NCBI RefSeq assembly: GCF_003287735.1
Contig: NZ_NSCM01000045.1
Location: forward strand, 1 to 42,242
Origin: Photorhabdus bodei
GTDB taxonomy: Bacteria; Pseudomonadota; Gammaproteobacteria; Enterobacterales; Enterobacteriaceae
DNA length: 42,242 nt
Direction: 5' to 3'
A program made the translations under genes and the position numbers. This document shows, piece by piece, positions 1 through 8,542 of this stretch (positions within the stretch are counted from its first letter, which is position 1; every line of letters starts with the position of its first letter). The notes under the pieces were generated by a model. The model did no database searches. It saw nothing but the letters and a program-made list of their open reading frames with translations, and was not told the origin of the DNA.

Positions 1-72
1 CAGGCAGGCAATACATCGCTTTTTTACGGAAATATTACCGGAACTTGCCGGGAACCTGTCGTGCCGTATTAA
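1..72 (+). CDS. C-terminal end of an unidentified gene (partial)
   Basis: Frame 1 is open from the first base and stops at a TAA at 70-72, giving a 23-residue tail that ends in REPVVPY. Its start lies outside the window. The tail is too short to assign to a family. It lies upstream of a small membrane protein and an ABC ATPase on the same strand and could belong to the same transcription unit. A short open frame at a window edge can also arise by chance, so confidence is low. Confidence 0.3.
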   Translation, partial: QAGNTSLFYGNITGTCREPVVPY

Positions 73-97
73 TGACAACTTCCAGGTTCTGAATCCT

Positions 98-121
98 GCA
101 TCTTCAAGTTAAACGGGTATA
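98..121. repeat. Partial copy of a short dispersed repeat (right end)
   Basis: The sequence GCATCTTCAAGTTAAACGGG followed by TATA closely resembles the right end of the element at 30763-30869 (GCATCTTGAAGTTCATTCGG, then TATA). Only this end is present, so it looks like a relic of a small TATA-ended repeat. It differs from the seven full ERIC copies, although it shares the GGTATA terminus. Confidence 0.35.
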
Positions 122-126
122 TTGAA

Positions 127-396
127 ATGAATCGATTTTCATATTTATTTAATTTTTTGTCTATGCAAAAATTTTTATTTTATAATTATTTGGTTTCTTT
201 GTTTTTATTTTCTATTTTAATTTCTGCTTTTTGTTTTTTTGTGGTTAAATCATTTTCAGTTATTATGTTTATATCCTATATTTTTCTTTCAGTTATTCTC
301 TCATTTATTTCTTTATTGAGAAATCAGTATGTGAAACTTATTATTCTCTGTGTTATTGTCTCTTTTACATGCTTTTTTGGGGTTATTTATGCTTGA
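127..396 (+). CDS. Small hydrophobic membrane protein, possible ABC partner
   Basis: This 89-aa protein is almost entirely hydrophobic and very rich in Phe, Ile, Leu and Ser, with about three predicted membrane segments (roughly residues 18-40, 43-63 and 68-88). No family is recognised. Its stop codon overlaps the start of the following ABC ATPase gene by 8 bp, so the two are probably translationally coupled and may form one transporter or immunity unit. It is much shorter than a normal ABC permease, so it could be a truncated permease or a single small subunit. The Shine-Dalgarno sequence is weak and the base composition is very AT-rich, which suggests horizontal origin. Confidence 0.55.
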   Translation: MNRFSYLFNFLSMQKFLFYNYLVSLFLFSILISAFCFFVVKSFSVIMFISYIFLSVILSFISLLRNQYVKLIILCVIVSFTCFFGVIYA

Positions 397-1018
397 AGTT
401 ATTGGACTGGAAGTTATTATTAATGATAAGATTATTTTTTCAGAAAGCAATTGTAATTTTTATGTTGGATTGAACCGTATTGCGGGAATGAATGGGTCGG
501 GTAAAACGACTTTTCTTTCAAGTATTGCGGGTATGAATAAGGTTAAAAAAGGAATGGTTAACTTTATAAAAAAGGAGAAAAAATATCGATGTAATTTACA
601 GAAATATGGTTTTTATGTATCAGATAATGTTGATTTTTATAACTTTATTACTGGGATGGATGTGATAAAGCTATGCAAACGTTATAGGAAAAATAATCTA
701 AGACATCAATTAGATTACTATTTAAATGGTTTTGGCATATCTAAATATTCTGGTATTGAATATGGGCAAATGTCACTTGGCACAAAAAAGAAATTCTTAT
801 TGACCTCAGCTTTTATTACGGATGCAGATGTTTATATTTTTGATGAGCCAACAAATGGCCTTGACTCCAATTCAATAACATTTTTAATAGAATTGATGAT
901 TTCTATTGCAGAAGAGAAAATTGTTATTTTTAGCTCACATGATGATAGCTTTTTGCAGGGATTAAATTTCACTACCTATGAAATAAATGGTAATAAAATA
1001 ATGCATCATAGGGAATAA
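389..1018 (+). CDS. Small ABC transporter ATP-binding protein
   Basis: A 209-aa ATPase domain. Walker A is GMNGSGKTT near residue 35, a degenerate signature motif MSLGTKKK lies near residue 130, Walker B with the D-loop is YIFDEPTNGLD, and the switch histidine is in SSHDD. The start is placed at the ATG at 389, which overlaps the stop of the upstream membrane protein; an in-frame start at 350 would run deep into that gene. The length fits the compact ATPases of peptide or bacteriocin export and immunity systems (LanF/CcmA-like), but the substrate is unknown. The gene is AT-rich like its partner and unlike pyrG downstream. Confidence 0.8.
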   Translation: MLEVIGLEVIINDKIIFSESNCNFYVGLNRIAGMNGSGKTTFLSSIAGMNKVKKGMVNFIKKEKKYRCNLQKYGFYVSDNVDFYNFITGMDVIKLCKRYRKNNLRHQLDYYLNGFGISKYSGIEYGQMSLGTKKKFLLTSAFITDADVYIFDEPTNGLDSNSITFLIELMISIAEEKIVIFSSHDDSFLQGLNFTTYEINGNKIMHHRE

Positions 1019-1083
1019 AATATCCTGATTAGTAGTAATGTAGCGTTGCCTGAATGTAAAAACATAAAACAACGCAATTGCCG

Positions 1084-1806
1084 TTAAACCTCAGTAATTA
1101 ATGGCAGTAATCCCAGATTTAACAACTGAATTTCAATATCATTGGCTTTATCAATATCATCCTGATTTTCGCCGTCAAAAATGCCTTGTTTGGTGATAAT
1201 TAATGTCCCCAATTGTTCTTTATCATTGGCAATAGGCAAGATTTCATCTGCCATTGGTAATAATGCGGGATCTATAACAAAGGGTAAATAAATCATCCAC
1301 CCAGCACTTAACCTGTCGGGGAATACCTGATTTTTCTTCAAGGTATAACCGTTAGTTTCTACCATAATGTAGGGAGCATTACGACTGAGAACTAAAAAAG
1401 TAATAAAATCAATCAACCGTGAAAACTGAAACTCTTTTTCGTCAATATTAAGATCTATTGTTATCTCAGTTTGTCCTAACCTGTCACTACGATAGTTCTC
1501 ATAAAATAGGGAACAGGCAAGATCATCATCTTCACCATCCCAAATACTTTTTCCTATAAAAGGAAAATTTTCTTTGTAATTTTTTTCAAACATTTGAAAC
1601 GCTTTTTCCGTCGGGTGGTTCTCTTCAAAAACAAGGTGTTCTAATGCTTCTTTACGAGTATGGCCTGTCAAATACCAAGCCTTATGACGGCCAAAAAAGT
1701 GATCGATTTGCTGAGTAATTCTATATAAATCAGTTAATACTATTTGGGGACTCAACGGTTCTTGCCGGTCAAAATACAGCTTTATTTCCGGTGATAAAAT
1801 GATCAT
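1084..1806 (-). CDS. Immunity protein, Imm52-like, for the adjacent nuclease toxin
   Basis: A 240-aa acidic, soluble protein with no signal peptide. It begins 13 bp after the stop of the Tox-REase-5-like toxin gene on the same strand, the usual position for a cognate immunity gene. Its overall pattern (N-terminal region with YLTGHTRKEAL, acidic middle, C-terminal GTLIITKQGIFDG) resembles the Imm52 immunity family, which pairs with Tox-REase-5 toxins. The proposed role is to bind and block the toxin in the cytoplasm of the producer and its kin. The family call is from pattern recall and would need a profile search. Confidence 0.6.
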   Translation of the reverse strand: MIILSPEIKLYFDRQEPLSPQIVLTDLYRITQQIDHFFGRHKAWYLTGHTRKEALEHLVFEENHPTEKAFQMFEKNYKENFPFIGKSIWDGEDDDLACSLFYENYRSDRLGQTEITIDLNIDEKEFQFSRLIDFITFLVLSRNAPYIMVETNGYTLKKNQVFPDRLSAGWMIYLPFVIDPALLPMADEILPIANDKEQLGTLIITKQGIFDGENQDDIDKANDIEIQLLNLGLLPLITEV

Positions 1807-1819
1807 TTGTTATCTCGCA

Positions 1820-2428
1820 TTATCTGAATAAGGGGGTATGAAATACTTTAATATTGGGATATTTAGAAAACTCTTTTGAATAGTAAGCCGCGCTCATAGG
1901 TTCCATAAAATGCCAGTGGGAACGTGGAATGCCATTCAATGAAGTGCATACTTCTTGCTGCCGTCCTCCTTGGTTCCTCATTGAATCTTTTCCCGTCCAC
2001 CACCCCATTGGCTTTCCCTTCCTAAAAAACTGATCATATTTAGCTTTAGATTCCAGAAACAGGCATGCTTTTGGTCGCCAGCCATCAAAACTGACCCCCA
2101 GACATTCCCATACTTGTATGAGTTTTGCGTCCGGTTTGTAAACGGTTTTGGCTATCTGGAGTTGATAATCAAGGGTAATCTGCGAATATGAACTGGTGCT
2201 TTCCCAACTGGGACTCACTTTCTCAATGGCGGGGCAAGCCTTGCATTCTTCCCTTGTTGTACTGATCACATCCGTTCGGGCTTCCGCTTGCTCTTTTTCA
2301 TCATCCTTGTCTTTTGTCATTTCCGTAACGCCGAGGCCCACACCAACGCCAACCAATATGCCCGTAAGGGCTGATGCTGCATATTCGGCAGCAGTCAGGG
2401 CTACCGGAACTAACAGAGGTAAAGGCAT
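1820..2428 (-). CDS. Tox-REase-5-like nuclease effector
   Basis: A 202-aa protein. Residues about 5-40 form a Gly/Ala/Val-rich hydrophobic segment, then a charged linker leads to a C-terminal domain from about residue 60. That domain has CKACPAIE, then VWECLGVSFDGWRPKACLFL, ESKAKYDQFF and HWHFMEPMSAAYY, a pattern typical of restriction-endonuclease-fold toxin 5. The conserved D, E and K around GVSFDGW and LESKAKYD are the likely catalytic residues. Such toxins are commonly type VI secretion effectors that cut DNA in target cells. No VgrG, PAAR or Rhs gene is visible here, so this is an orphan module that would depend on delivery components elsewhere. Confidence 0.7.
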   Translation of the reverse strand: MPLPLLVPVALTAAEYAASALTGILVGVGVGLGVTEMTKDKDDEKEQAEARTDVISTTREECKACPAIEKVSPSWESTSSYSQITLDYQLQIAKTVYKPDAKLIQVWECLGVSFDGWRPKACLFLESKAKYDQFFRKGKPMGWWTGKDSMRNQGGRQQEVCTSLNGIPRSHWHFMEPMSAAYYSKEFSKYPNIKVFHTPLFR

Positions 2429-2429
2429 G

Positions 2430-2777
2430 TTAATTGCTCCTTTTCAACAATTTATCTATTATTCTCAAGATATCTTTGTATTGTTGTTCCGGGTTTTCTC
2501 CTGCTTCAAGGGCATTTTTGATTTCTGGTACACCGTGGAAATTAAGATTGAAGGCAGTTAAATAAAGGTATGATTTAATCAGCTTTTTATCTTTAAAGCC
2601 CAGGTCTTCGATTAAATACCGATAGGCTTCTTTAAGCCGCTTATGCAAATTTTTCTCATCCTCATGCACAACCAAGTCGGCATGTTCTGACAAAATGCAT
2701 TGCCTGATTTTTTCAATATAAGTATTGTCCTCTGCATCAATAATTTTATCGAATTGTTCCTGAGTCAGTGTAATCAT
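2430..2777 (-). CDS. Small helical protein heading the toxin-immunity operon
   Basis: A 115-aa protein rich in charged and helix-favouring residues, with no signal peptide or membrane segment. It starts the minus-strand operon, and its stop is one base from the toxin start codon, so the two are tightly coupled. The start has a good ribosome binding site (AAGGAGCGGGGCC before ATG). I do not recognise the family. Position suggests an adaptor or chaperone that loads the effector for secretion, but this is inference only. It is far shorter than the DUF4123 adaptors known for other Tox-REase-5 effectors. Confidence 0.6.
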   Translation of the reverse strand: MITLTQEQFDKIIDAEDNTYIEKIRQCILSEHADLVVHEDEKNLHKRLKEAYRYLIEDLGFKDKKLIKSYLYLTAFNLNFHGVPEIKNALEAGENPEQQYKDILRIIDKLLKRSN

Positions 2778-3187
2778 GGCCCCGCTCCTTAAATCATAAG
2801 TGACTGTTACCTATAATGGGGCCTTTGGGTTGAGTGTGATTTAGATGAAATGATCACCATAGAAGCAATAATACTGTTTTTTAATCAATTAAAGCAATAA
2901 AATCATCCGACATTGAGAATAAACAGACACGATTGACTTCATGGAAAATAAAGTTTGTGTCTGTGCTCATGTTGACATTGACAATGCTATGAAAGGGGCT
3001 GTTATCCATGTACAACGAATGAATCGGCTATGTTTAAGCAGAGATGGGGTTAATGTGGGACAACAAAATGTGGGAAAAATACCTTATTTGCGTTCAGATT
3101 ATTTGTGGCGAATTTAAGGTTCGGGTATACTGCTTTCCCGTCCTGGTTATATCCATCATCTTTTAAACCTAAACTTTCAGGTTCAGC
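2778..3187. other. Intergenic region between toxin operon and pyrG
   Basis: About 410 bp with no supportable gene. It should hold the minus-strand promoter of the toxin operon and holds the pyrG promoter described separately. The middle part (about 2850-3050) is AT-rich and shows no convincing coding frame. Confidence 0.6.
3103..3131 (+). promoter_or_regulatory. Candidate pyrG promoter
   Basis: TATACT at 3126-3131 fits a sigma-70 -10 box, and TTGTGG at 3103-3108 is a partial -35 match with 17-bp spacing. It lies about 55 bp upstream of the pyrG start codon. It was found by eye only. Confidence 0.45.
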
Positions 3188-4825
3188 ATGAAAACTAATT
3201 ATATTTTTGTGACCGGCGGGGTCGTATCCTCTCTGGGTAAAGGCATTGCCGCAGCCTCTCTGGCGGCTATACTCGAAGCCCGTGGACTCAATGTGACTAT
3301 TATGAAACTGGACCCGTACATCAATGTCGATCCAGGTACGATGAGTCCAATTCAACATGGGGAGGTTTTCGTTACCGAAGATGGTGCTGAAACTGATCTC
3401 GATTTAGGTCACTATGAGCGTTTCATCCGCACTAAAATGACTCGTCGCAATAACTTCACCACGGGTCGGGTTTATTCCGAAGTTTTGCGCAAAGAGCGCC
3501 GTGGCGACTATTTGGGGGCGACCGTTCAAGTTATTCCTCACATCACCAATGAAATCAAAGATCGCATCATCAGTGGTGGTGAAGGTCATGATGTGGTGCT
3601 GGTGGAAGTTGGCGGTACGGTCGGTGATATCGAATCGTTGCCATTCCTCGAAGCTATTCGCCAAATGGCGGTCGAAGTTGGCCGTGAACACACTTTATAT
3701 CTGCATCTGACACTGGTGCCTTATTTGGCGGCGGCTGGAGAAGTCAAAACTAAACCGACTCAGCACTCGGTAAAAGAGCTGCTTTCTATCGGTATTCAAC
3801 CGGATATTCTGATTTGTCGTTCAGATCGCGTTATCCCTGCTAACGAACGGGCAAAAATTGCTCTTTTCTGTAATGTGCCGGAGAAAGCGGTTATCTCCCT
3901 AAAAGACGTTGATTCCATTTATAAAATCCCAGGGCTATTGAAATCTCAAGGCTTGGATGATTATATTTGTAAACGATTCAGCCTCGATTGCCCGGAAGCA
4001 AATTTGTCAGAATGGGAACAAGTCATTTACGAAGAAGCTAACCCTTCCGGTGAAGTCACTATTGGGATGGTGGGTAAATACGTTGAACTGCCCGATGCGT
4101 ACAAATCCGTGATTGAGGCATTGAAGCACGGTGGATTGAAAAATCGTCTAACGGTGAATATCAAGCTAATTGATTCCCAAGATGTTGAAACTCGTGGTGT
4201 TGAATTATTGAAGGGACTGGATGCGATTCTGGTTCCTGGCGGTTTTGGTGGTCGTGGTGTGGAAGGCAAAATCATGACAGCCCGTTATGCGCGTGAGAAC
4301 AAAATCCCTTATCTGGGGATCTGTCTCGGCATGCAGGTAGCGTTGATTGAGTTTTCTCGTCATGTTGCGGGTTTGGAAAAAGCCAGCTCAACAGAATTTG
4401 AACCTGATTGCCGGTTTCCGGTTGTTGGTCTGATCACGGAATGGCGTGATGAAGATGGTAATTTAGAAGTGCGTAGCGAAGAGAGTGATCTTGGTGGAAC
4501 GATGCGTGTGGGGGGTCAGCCATGCCACCTGACAAAAGAGAGTTTAGTGCGCATCTTGTATGGGGCAGATACGATTGTTGAACGTCATCGGCATCGTTAT
4601 GAAGTGAATAACTTACTGTTGAAACGTATTGAAGATGCGGGTCTGCGGGTAGCGGGTCGTTCAATGGACAATAAGCTCGTAGAAATTATTGAGATTCCAG
4701 AGCATCCTTGGTTCGTGGCTTGTCAGTTCCACCCAGAATTTACTTCCACTCCTCGTGATGGTCATCCATTATTTACTGGTTTTATTAAAGCAGCCGGTAA
4801 ATATCAGAAAGGCCAGCTCAAATAA
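3188..4825 (+). CDS. pyrG: CTP synthase
   Basis: CTP synthase makes CTP from UTP, ATP and glutamine-derived ammonia, the last step of pyrimidine nucleotide synthesis. The 545-aa length equals that of enterobacterial PyrG. The N-terminal synthase domain begins MKTNYIFVTGGVVSSLGKG and carries KLDPYINVDPGTMSP and GEVFVTEDGAETDLDLGHYE. The C-terminal class I glutaminase domain has the nucleophile cysteine in LGICLGMQ and the catalytic histidine and glutamate in FHPEFTS. It sits directly upstream of eno, the conserved enterobacterial pair. The gene is intact. Confidence 0.98.
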   Translation: MKTNYIFVTGGVVSSLGKGIAAASLAAILEARGLNVTIMKLDPYINVDPGTMSPIQHGEVFVTEDGAETDLDLGHYERFIRTKMTRRNNFTTGRVYSEVLRKERRGDYLGATVQVIPHITNEIKDRIISGGEGHDVVLVEVGGTVGDIESLPFLEAIRQMAVEVGREHTLYLHLTLVPYLAAAGEVKTKPTQHSVKELLSIGIQPDILICRSDRVIPANERAKIALFCNVPEKAVISLKDVDSIYKIPGLLKSQGLDDYICKRFSLDCPEANLSEWEQVIYEEANPSGEVTIGMVGKYVELPDAYKSVIEALKHGGLKNRLTVNIKLIDSQDVETRGVELLKGLDAILVPGGFGGRGVEGKIMTARYARENKIPYLGICLGMQVALIEFSRHVAGLEKASSTEFEPDCRFPVVGLITEWRDEDGNLEVRSEESDLGGTMRVGGQPCHLTKESLVRILYGADTIVERHRHRYEVNNLLLKRIEDAGLRVAGRSMDNKLVEIIEIPEHPWFVACQFHPEFTSTPRDGHPLFTGFIKAAGKYQKGQLK

Positions 4826-4836
4826 GATGTGCAGTG

Positions 4837-4864
4837 AGTGACGGTGTGAAGTGTTTCCGTCACT
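4837..4864 (+). terminator. Intercistronic hairpin between pyrG and eno
   Basis: AGTGACGG at 4837-4844 pairs perfectly with CCGTCACT at 4857-4864 across a 12-nt loop. There is no U-run after it, so it more likely tunes readthrough or mRNA processing between pyrG and eno than acts as a strong terminator. Confidence 0.5.
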
Positions 4865-4898
4865 TACCTGAAATGTAACTTGTACTGAGGAAAACCTA

Positions 4899-6200
<1,302 letters not shown>

Positions 6201-6229
6201 TAGGTAATTAATTAAGTATTAGAATTAAG

Positions 6230-6251
6230 CAGGAGGGGTAAAACCCTCCTC
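6230..6251 (+). terminator. Hairpin downstream of eno
   Basis: AGGAGGG and CCCTCCT form a GC-rich stem with a short loop just past the eno stop. No long T-run follows, so it is a probable but not classical intrinsic terminator. Confidence 0.55.
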
Positions 6252-6346
6252 AGATAATTGGCTACCAAGTCATATTTATAATCTTTTGACGTGTGGCTAC
6301 AAAAAGGCTACGGTGTTCTAATCAAACACACAGGGGAGCATTTACT

Positions 6347-6604
6347 ATGACTAATACTGTTGTCAGAGCCAGGGTGTCACCAGCCTGCAAAGCGGCGGCA
6401 ATGGCAAATGCCAAAGCACTTGGGCTCGATTTGTCTACCGTTATACGTATGGTTATTAATCGATTAGCCGCAGAAGGTCGGCTGCCGGATGGGTTGCTGC
6501 AACCGAATAGCGAGACGTTACAGGCAATTCATGATCTAGAGAACGGGATAGGTGTTCACCGTGCCAACACGCTTGATGAATTAAAAAGTGATTTAGGTTG
6601 GTAA
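6347..6604 (+). CDS. dinJ: RelB/DinJ-family antitoxin
   Basis: An 85-aa ribbon-helix-helix antitoxin. It begins MTNTVVRARVSPACK and has LGLDLSTVIRMVINRLA near residues 26-42, the characteristic DinJ/RelB pattern. Such antitoxins bind and neutralise YafQ/RelE-type mRNA interferases and repress their own operon. The start at 6347 is preceded by CAGGGGAGC; an upstream in-frame ATG at 6293 lacks this. It is followed at once by a yafQ-like toxin gene broken by an ERIC, so the antitoxin now appears to have no functional partner in this locus. Confidence 0.85.
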   Translation: MTNTVVRARVSPACKAAAMANAKALGLDLSTVIRMVINRLAAEGRLPDGLLQPNSETLQAIHDLENGIGVHRANTLDELKSDLGW

Positions 6605-6606
6605 CA

Positions 6607-7001
6607 GTGCTGATTTTCGTTTATCAGAGCCGATTTAAAAGGGATGCCAAAAAGTACGTTAACAATAAAAAAGCGCAAGAAATCATTATGAAAACTCTTG
6701 CGCTTTTGCAAACCGGCCAGCCATTACCACCGAAGTACAAAGAACACCGTCTGAGCGGTAACTATACCCTATGGATTTCAAGATGCATCGCGACGGCAAG
6801 GGAGCGAATCCCCGGGAGCATAGATAACTATGTGACCGGGGTGAGTGAGTGCAGCCAACAAAGAGGCAACTTGAAAGATGACGGGTATATATTGGTTATT
6901 TGGAATGTCATGGAGCACCGGATTTACTTCTGATTTATCGACGTACGGACACTGAATTGATCTTGTATCGAGTTGGTAGCCATGCTGATTTATTCGGATA
7001 G
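6607..7001 (+). pseudogene. yafQ: YafQ-type mRNA interferase toxin, interrupted by ERIC
   Basis: Translation from a GTG at 6607 gives a YafQ-like N-terminus (LIFVYQSRFKRD ... PPKYKEHRLSGNY) up to the ERIC at 6763-6889. Beyond it, in another frame, comes the expected C-terminus GYLECHGAPDLLLIYRR ... VGSHADLFG, ending at a TAG at 6999-7001. Removing 125 nt (the 127-bp ERIC less one duplicated TA) restores one open frame of 89 aa with the junction NYIGYLECH, close to the 92 aa of E. coli YafQ. As it stands, the frame runs through the ERIC into unrelated residues and stops early, losing the catalytic half. The toxin is almost certainly inactive. Confidence 0.85.
6763..6889 (+). repeat. ERIC element (127 bp) inside the yafQ-like gene
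   Basis: A full-length enterobacterial repetitive intergenic consensus element with TATACCC ... GGGTATA inverted ends and the typical core GAATCCCCGGGAGC ... GTGACCGGGGTGAG. Length is exactly 127 bp. The flanking coding sequence rejoins in frame if one TA is treated as the target duplication. Confidence 0.95.
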
Positions 7002-7608
7002 TAAGAGGATAACTGATGGATTTTTAAATATGTTTGTTGAGCGGAGAGCTAGCTGTGATTCGAAGAGAAAGAATTAAGTTGAGCTGTGTGTAATAGGTTG
7101 ATGTTTGAGCATGACAAACCTGAAATAATTTTATTCTTCCAAATGAAAGGCTAAAACCCTCCTTCACAAGGGTAATAGCCTGATAACTTCTACAACGTCA
7201 ATTTTTGAGTTTTCCTGAGGCAGTCGGTCGGTGCAGCCATGTTTTCACATATGAAACTTTTCGCCGATGGCTTAATAGCGAGAATCCCCCCTTTAATGTT
7301 GCTGAGAAGATTTACCTTGATATAACGGATTTTAGTTAGCTGTCTCAACAACAGTTCGGACATATCCATACTTGGCAACTAGAGCCTTGTATTGGTGTGA
7401 CAGAATTACCCGGTCAGCTGAGAGCTAAATGATGTCCGATGGTCGGGCTCAGAGCTTCGACTGCAAGGTTAAAAAGAAAAAAACATTTAAACAAGACGAA
7501 GATCTATTTTTTAATAGAAAAGACACGCTAACCTTTAGTCAGAACTCAGCTTTTTTATGGCAATTATACTTTTGCTTGATATCAGACATATTTATTTCAT
7601 AACCGGGG
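7002..7608. other. Intergenic stretch with no supportable gene
   Basis: About 600 bp. A minus-strand frame at 7190-7378 (62 aa) has no recognisable motif and no good ribosome binding site, so it is not called. A TATACT box at 7565-7570 could be the -10 of the following operon, without a clear -35. A GC-rich segment at 7380-7470 could be a gene relic. Nothing else stands out. Confidence 0.5.
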
Positions 7609-8481
7609 TTGCAAGAGAAAAAGATATTTAACGTACGTGAAATTATAAAAGATCGTCTTATTTTCCATTCGTTATATCAACCACTCTTTAAGAACGCCCC
7701 GATCCAAAAATTAATGGATTCTTGCGGTCATCCTTATACGTACGATCCATCTTGGGAAAGGATATTGATAAAAATGAATCAGCGAGAAACTAACGTAAGC
7801 ATACTGGCAGGGAATTCACGAGTTTATCTCAATAAGGATAGCGAGATAGTTATCGAGGCTCAGTTGAAAGCCTTTGAGGCTGCTCTGATGTTCGCCAAAC
7901 GAAGCCAAGATGAATGTGGTCAATTACCGAGGATATCTGTGGCATTCGATCATCATGGGATATTCCGCCTCCAGTTCCTGATAAATAACCTCACTAATTC
8001 TCAAAAACGGAACCCCCGTCTGAGTCATCTCCACGCCTCGATCAGGAATATCTTTTTGCCCGTAGCAGAAAAATATCAGATTCCGCTCAGTGAAATACGT
8101 GTTATTCACGAAGATTCAGCCAGGCAACACCTTGTCCACATCCTAGCCTCTGGGGAAATACCCGAAATTATCACTCGACGGATGGTGTCCAAAAACCTTG
8201 CTGACGGCAAACCGTCGACATCAGATACTTCTTACGAAGAGCCAACTCAGAAACTCACCTGTGCGGCAATTACGAAGGAATATTTTGAGAAAGCCGCAGG
8301 TGATCACAAAGGTTCAGACGCTATTCTGGAGGTATTCTTTGAGGACTGCGCTTGGTCGAGAGCTTTGGCATATGTGCGTGGGCTGCAACTCAGCCACATG
8401 CTCGGAGTTTCAACTGCCATTCGTCTTAATCTTGTTAATGAAGAGGGGGAGGTGAGTAAAGGCGATGTAGTTACTGCCTAG
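7609..8481 (+). CDS. Unrecognised protein heading a cysteine-desulfurase operon
   Basis: A 290-aa soluble protein with no signal peptide or membrane segment. I do not recognise the family. It has four well separated cysteines (in DSCGHPY, DECGQLP, KLTCAAI and FEDCAWS) and several histidines (FDHHGIF, SHLHASI), which could serve sulfur or metal handling. The called start is a TTG at 7609 with only a poorly spaced GGGG before it; the true start may be further in. It is followed after 61 bp by a cysteine desulfurase and then an MFS transporter on the same strand, so a role in making or using a sulfur-containing compound is plausible but unproven. Confidence 0.7.
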   Translation: MQEKKIFNVREIIKDRLIFHSLYQPLFKNAPIQKLMDSCGHPYTYDPSWERILIKMNQRETNVSILAGNSRVYLNKDSEIVIEAQLKAFEAALMFAKRSQDECGQLPRISVAFDHHGIFRLQFLINNLTNSQKRNPRLSHLHASIRNIFLPVAEKYQIPLSEIRVIHEDSARQHLVHILASGEIPEIITRRMVSKNLADGKPSTSDTSYEEPTQKLTCAAITKEYFEKAAGDHKGSDAILEVFFEDCAWSRALAYVRGLQLSHMLGVSTAIRLNLVNEEGEVSKGDVVTA

Positions 8482-8542
8482 CAGATATAGTCAAGATAAT
8501 AAAAAAATAATTTCATCTTTGTTTGTTAAGGGGGAAAAATTT

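Noticed and set aside
2196..2561. Plus-strand 121-aa frame over the toxin operon
   Set aside because: It is antisense to the toxin and its upstream gene, has no motif and no ribosome binding site, and crosses a gene junction.
6598..6933. 111-aa frame as an intact toxin
   Set aside because: Its last 60 residues are translated ERIC and out-of-frame sequence; the true toxin C-terminus lies in another frame beyond the ERIC.
7190..7378. 62-aa minus-strand frame upstream of the desulfurase operon
   Set aside because: No motif, poor start context and no partner gene; it could be an old relic but cannot be supported.
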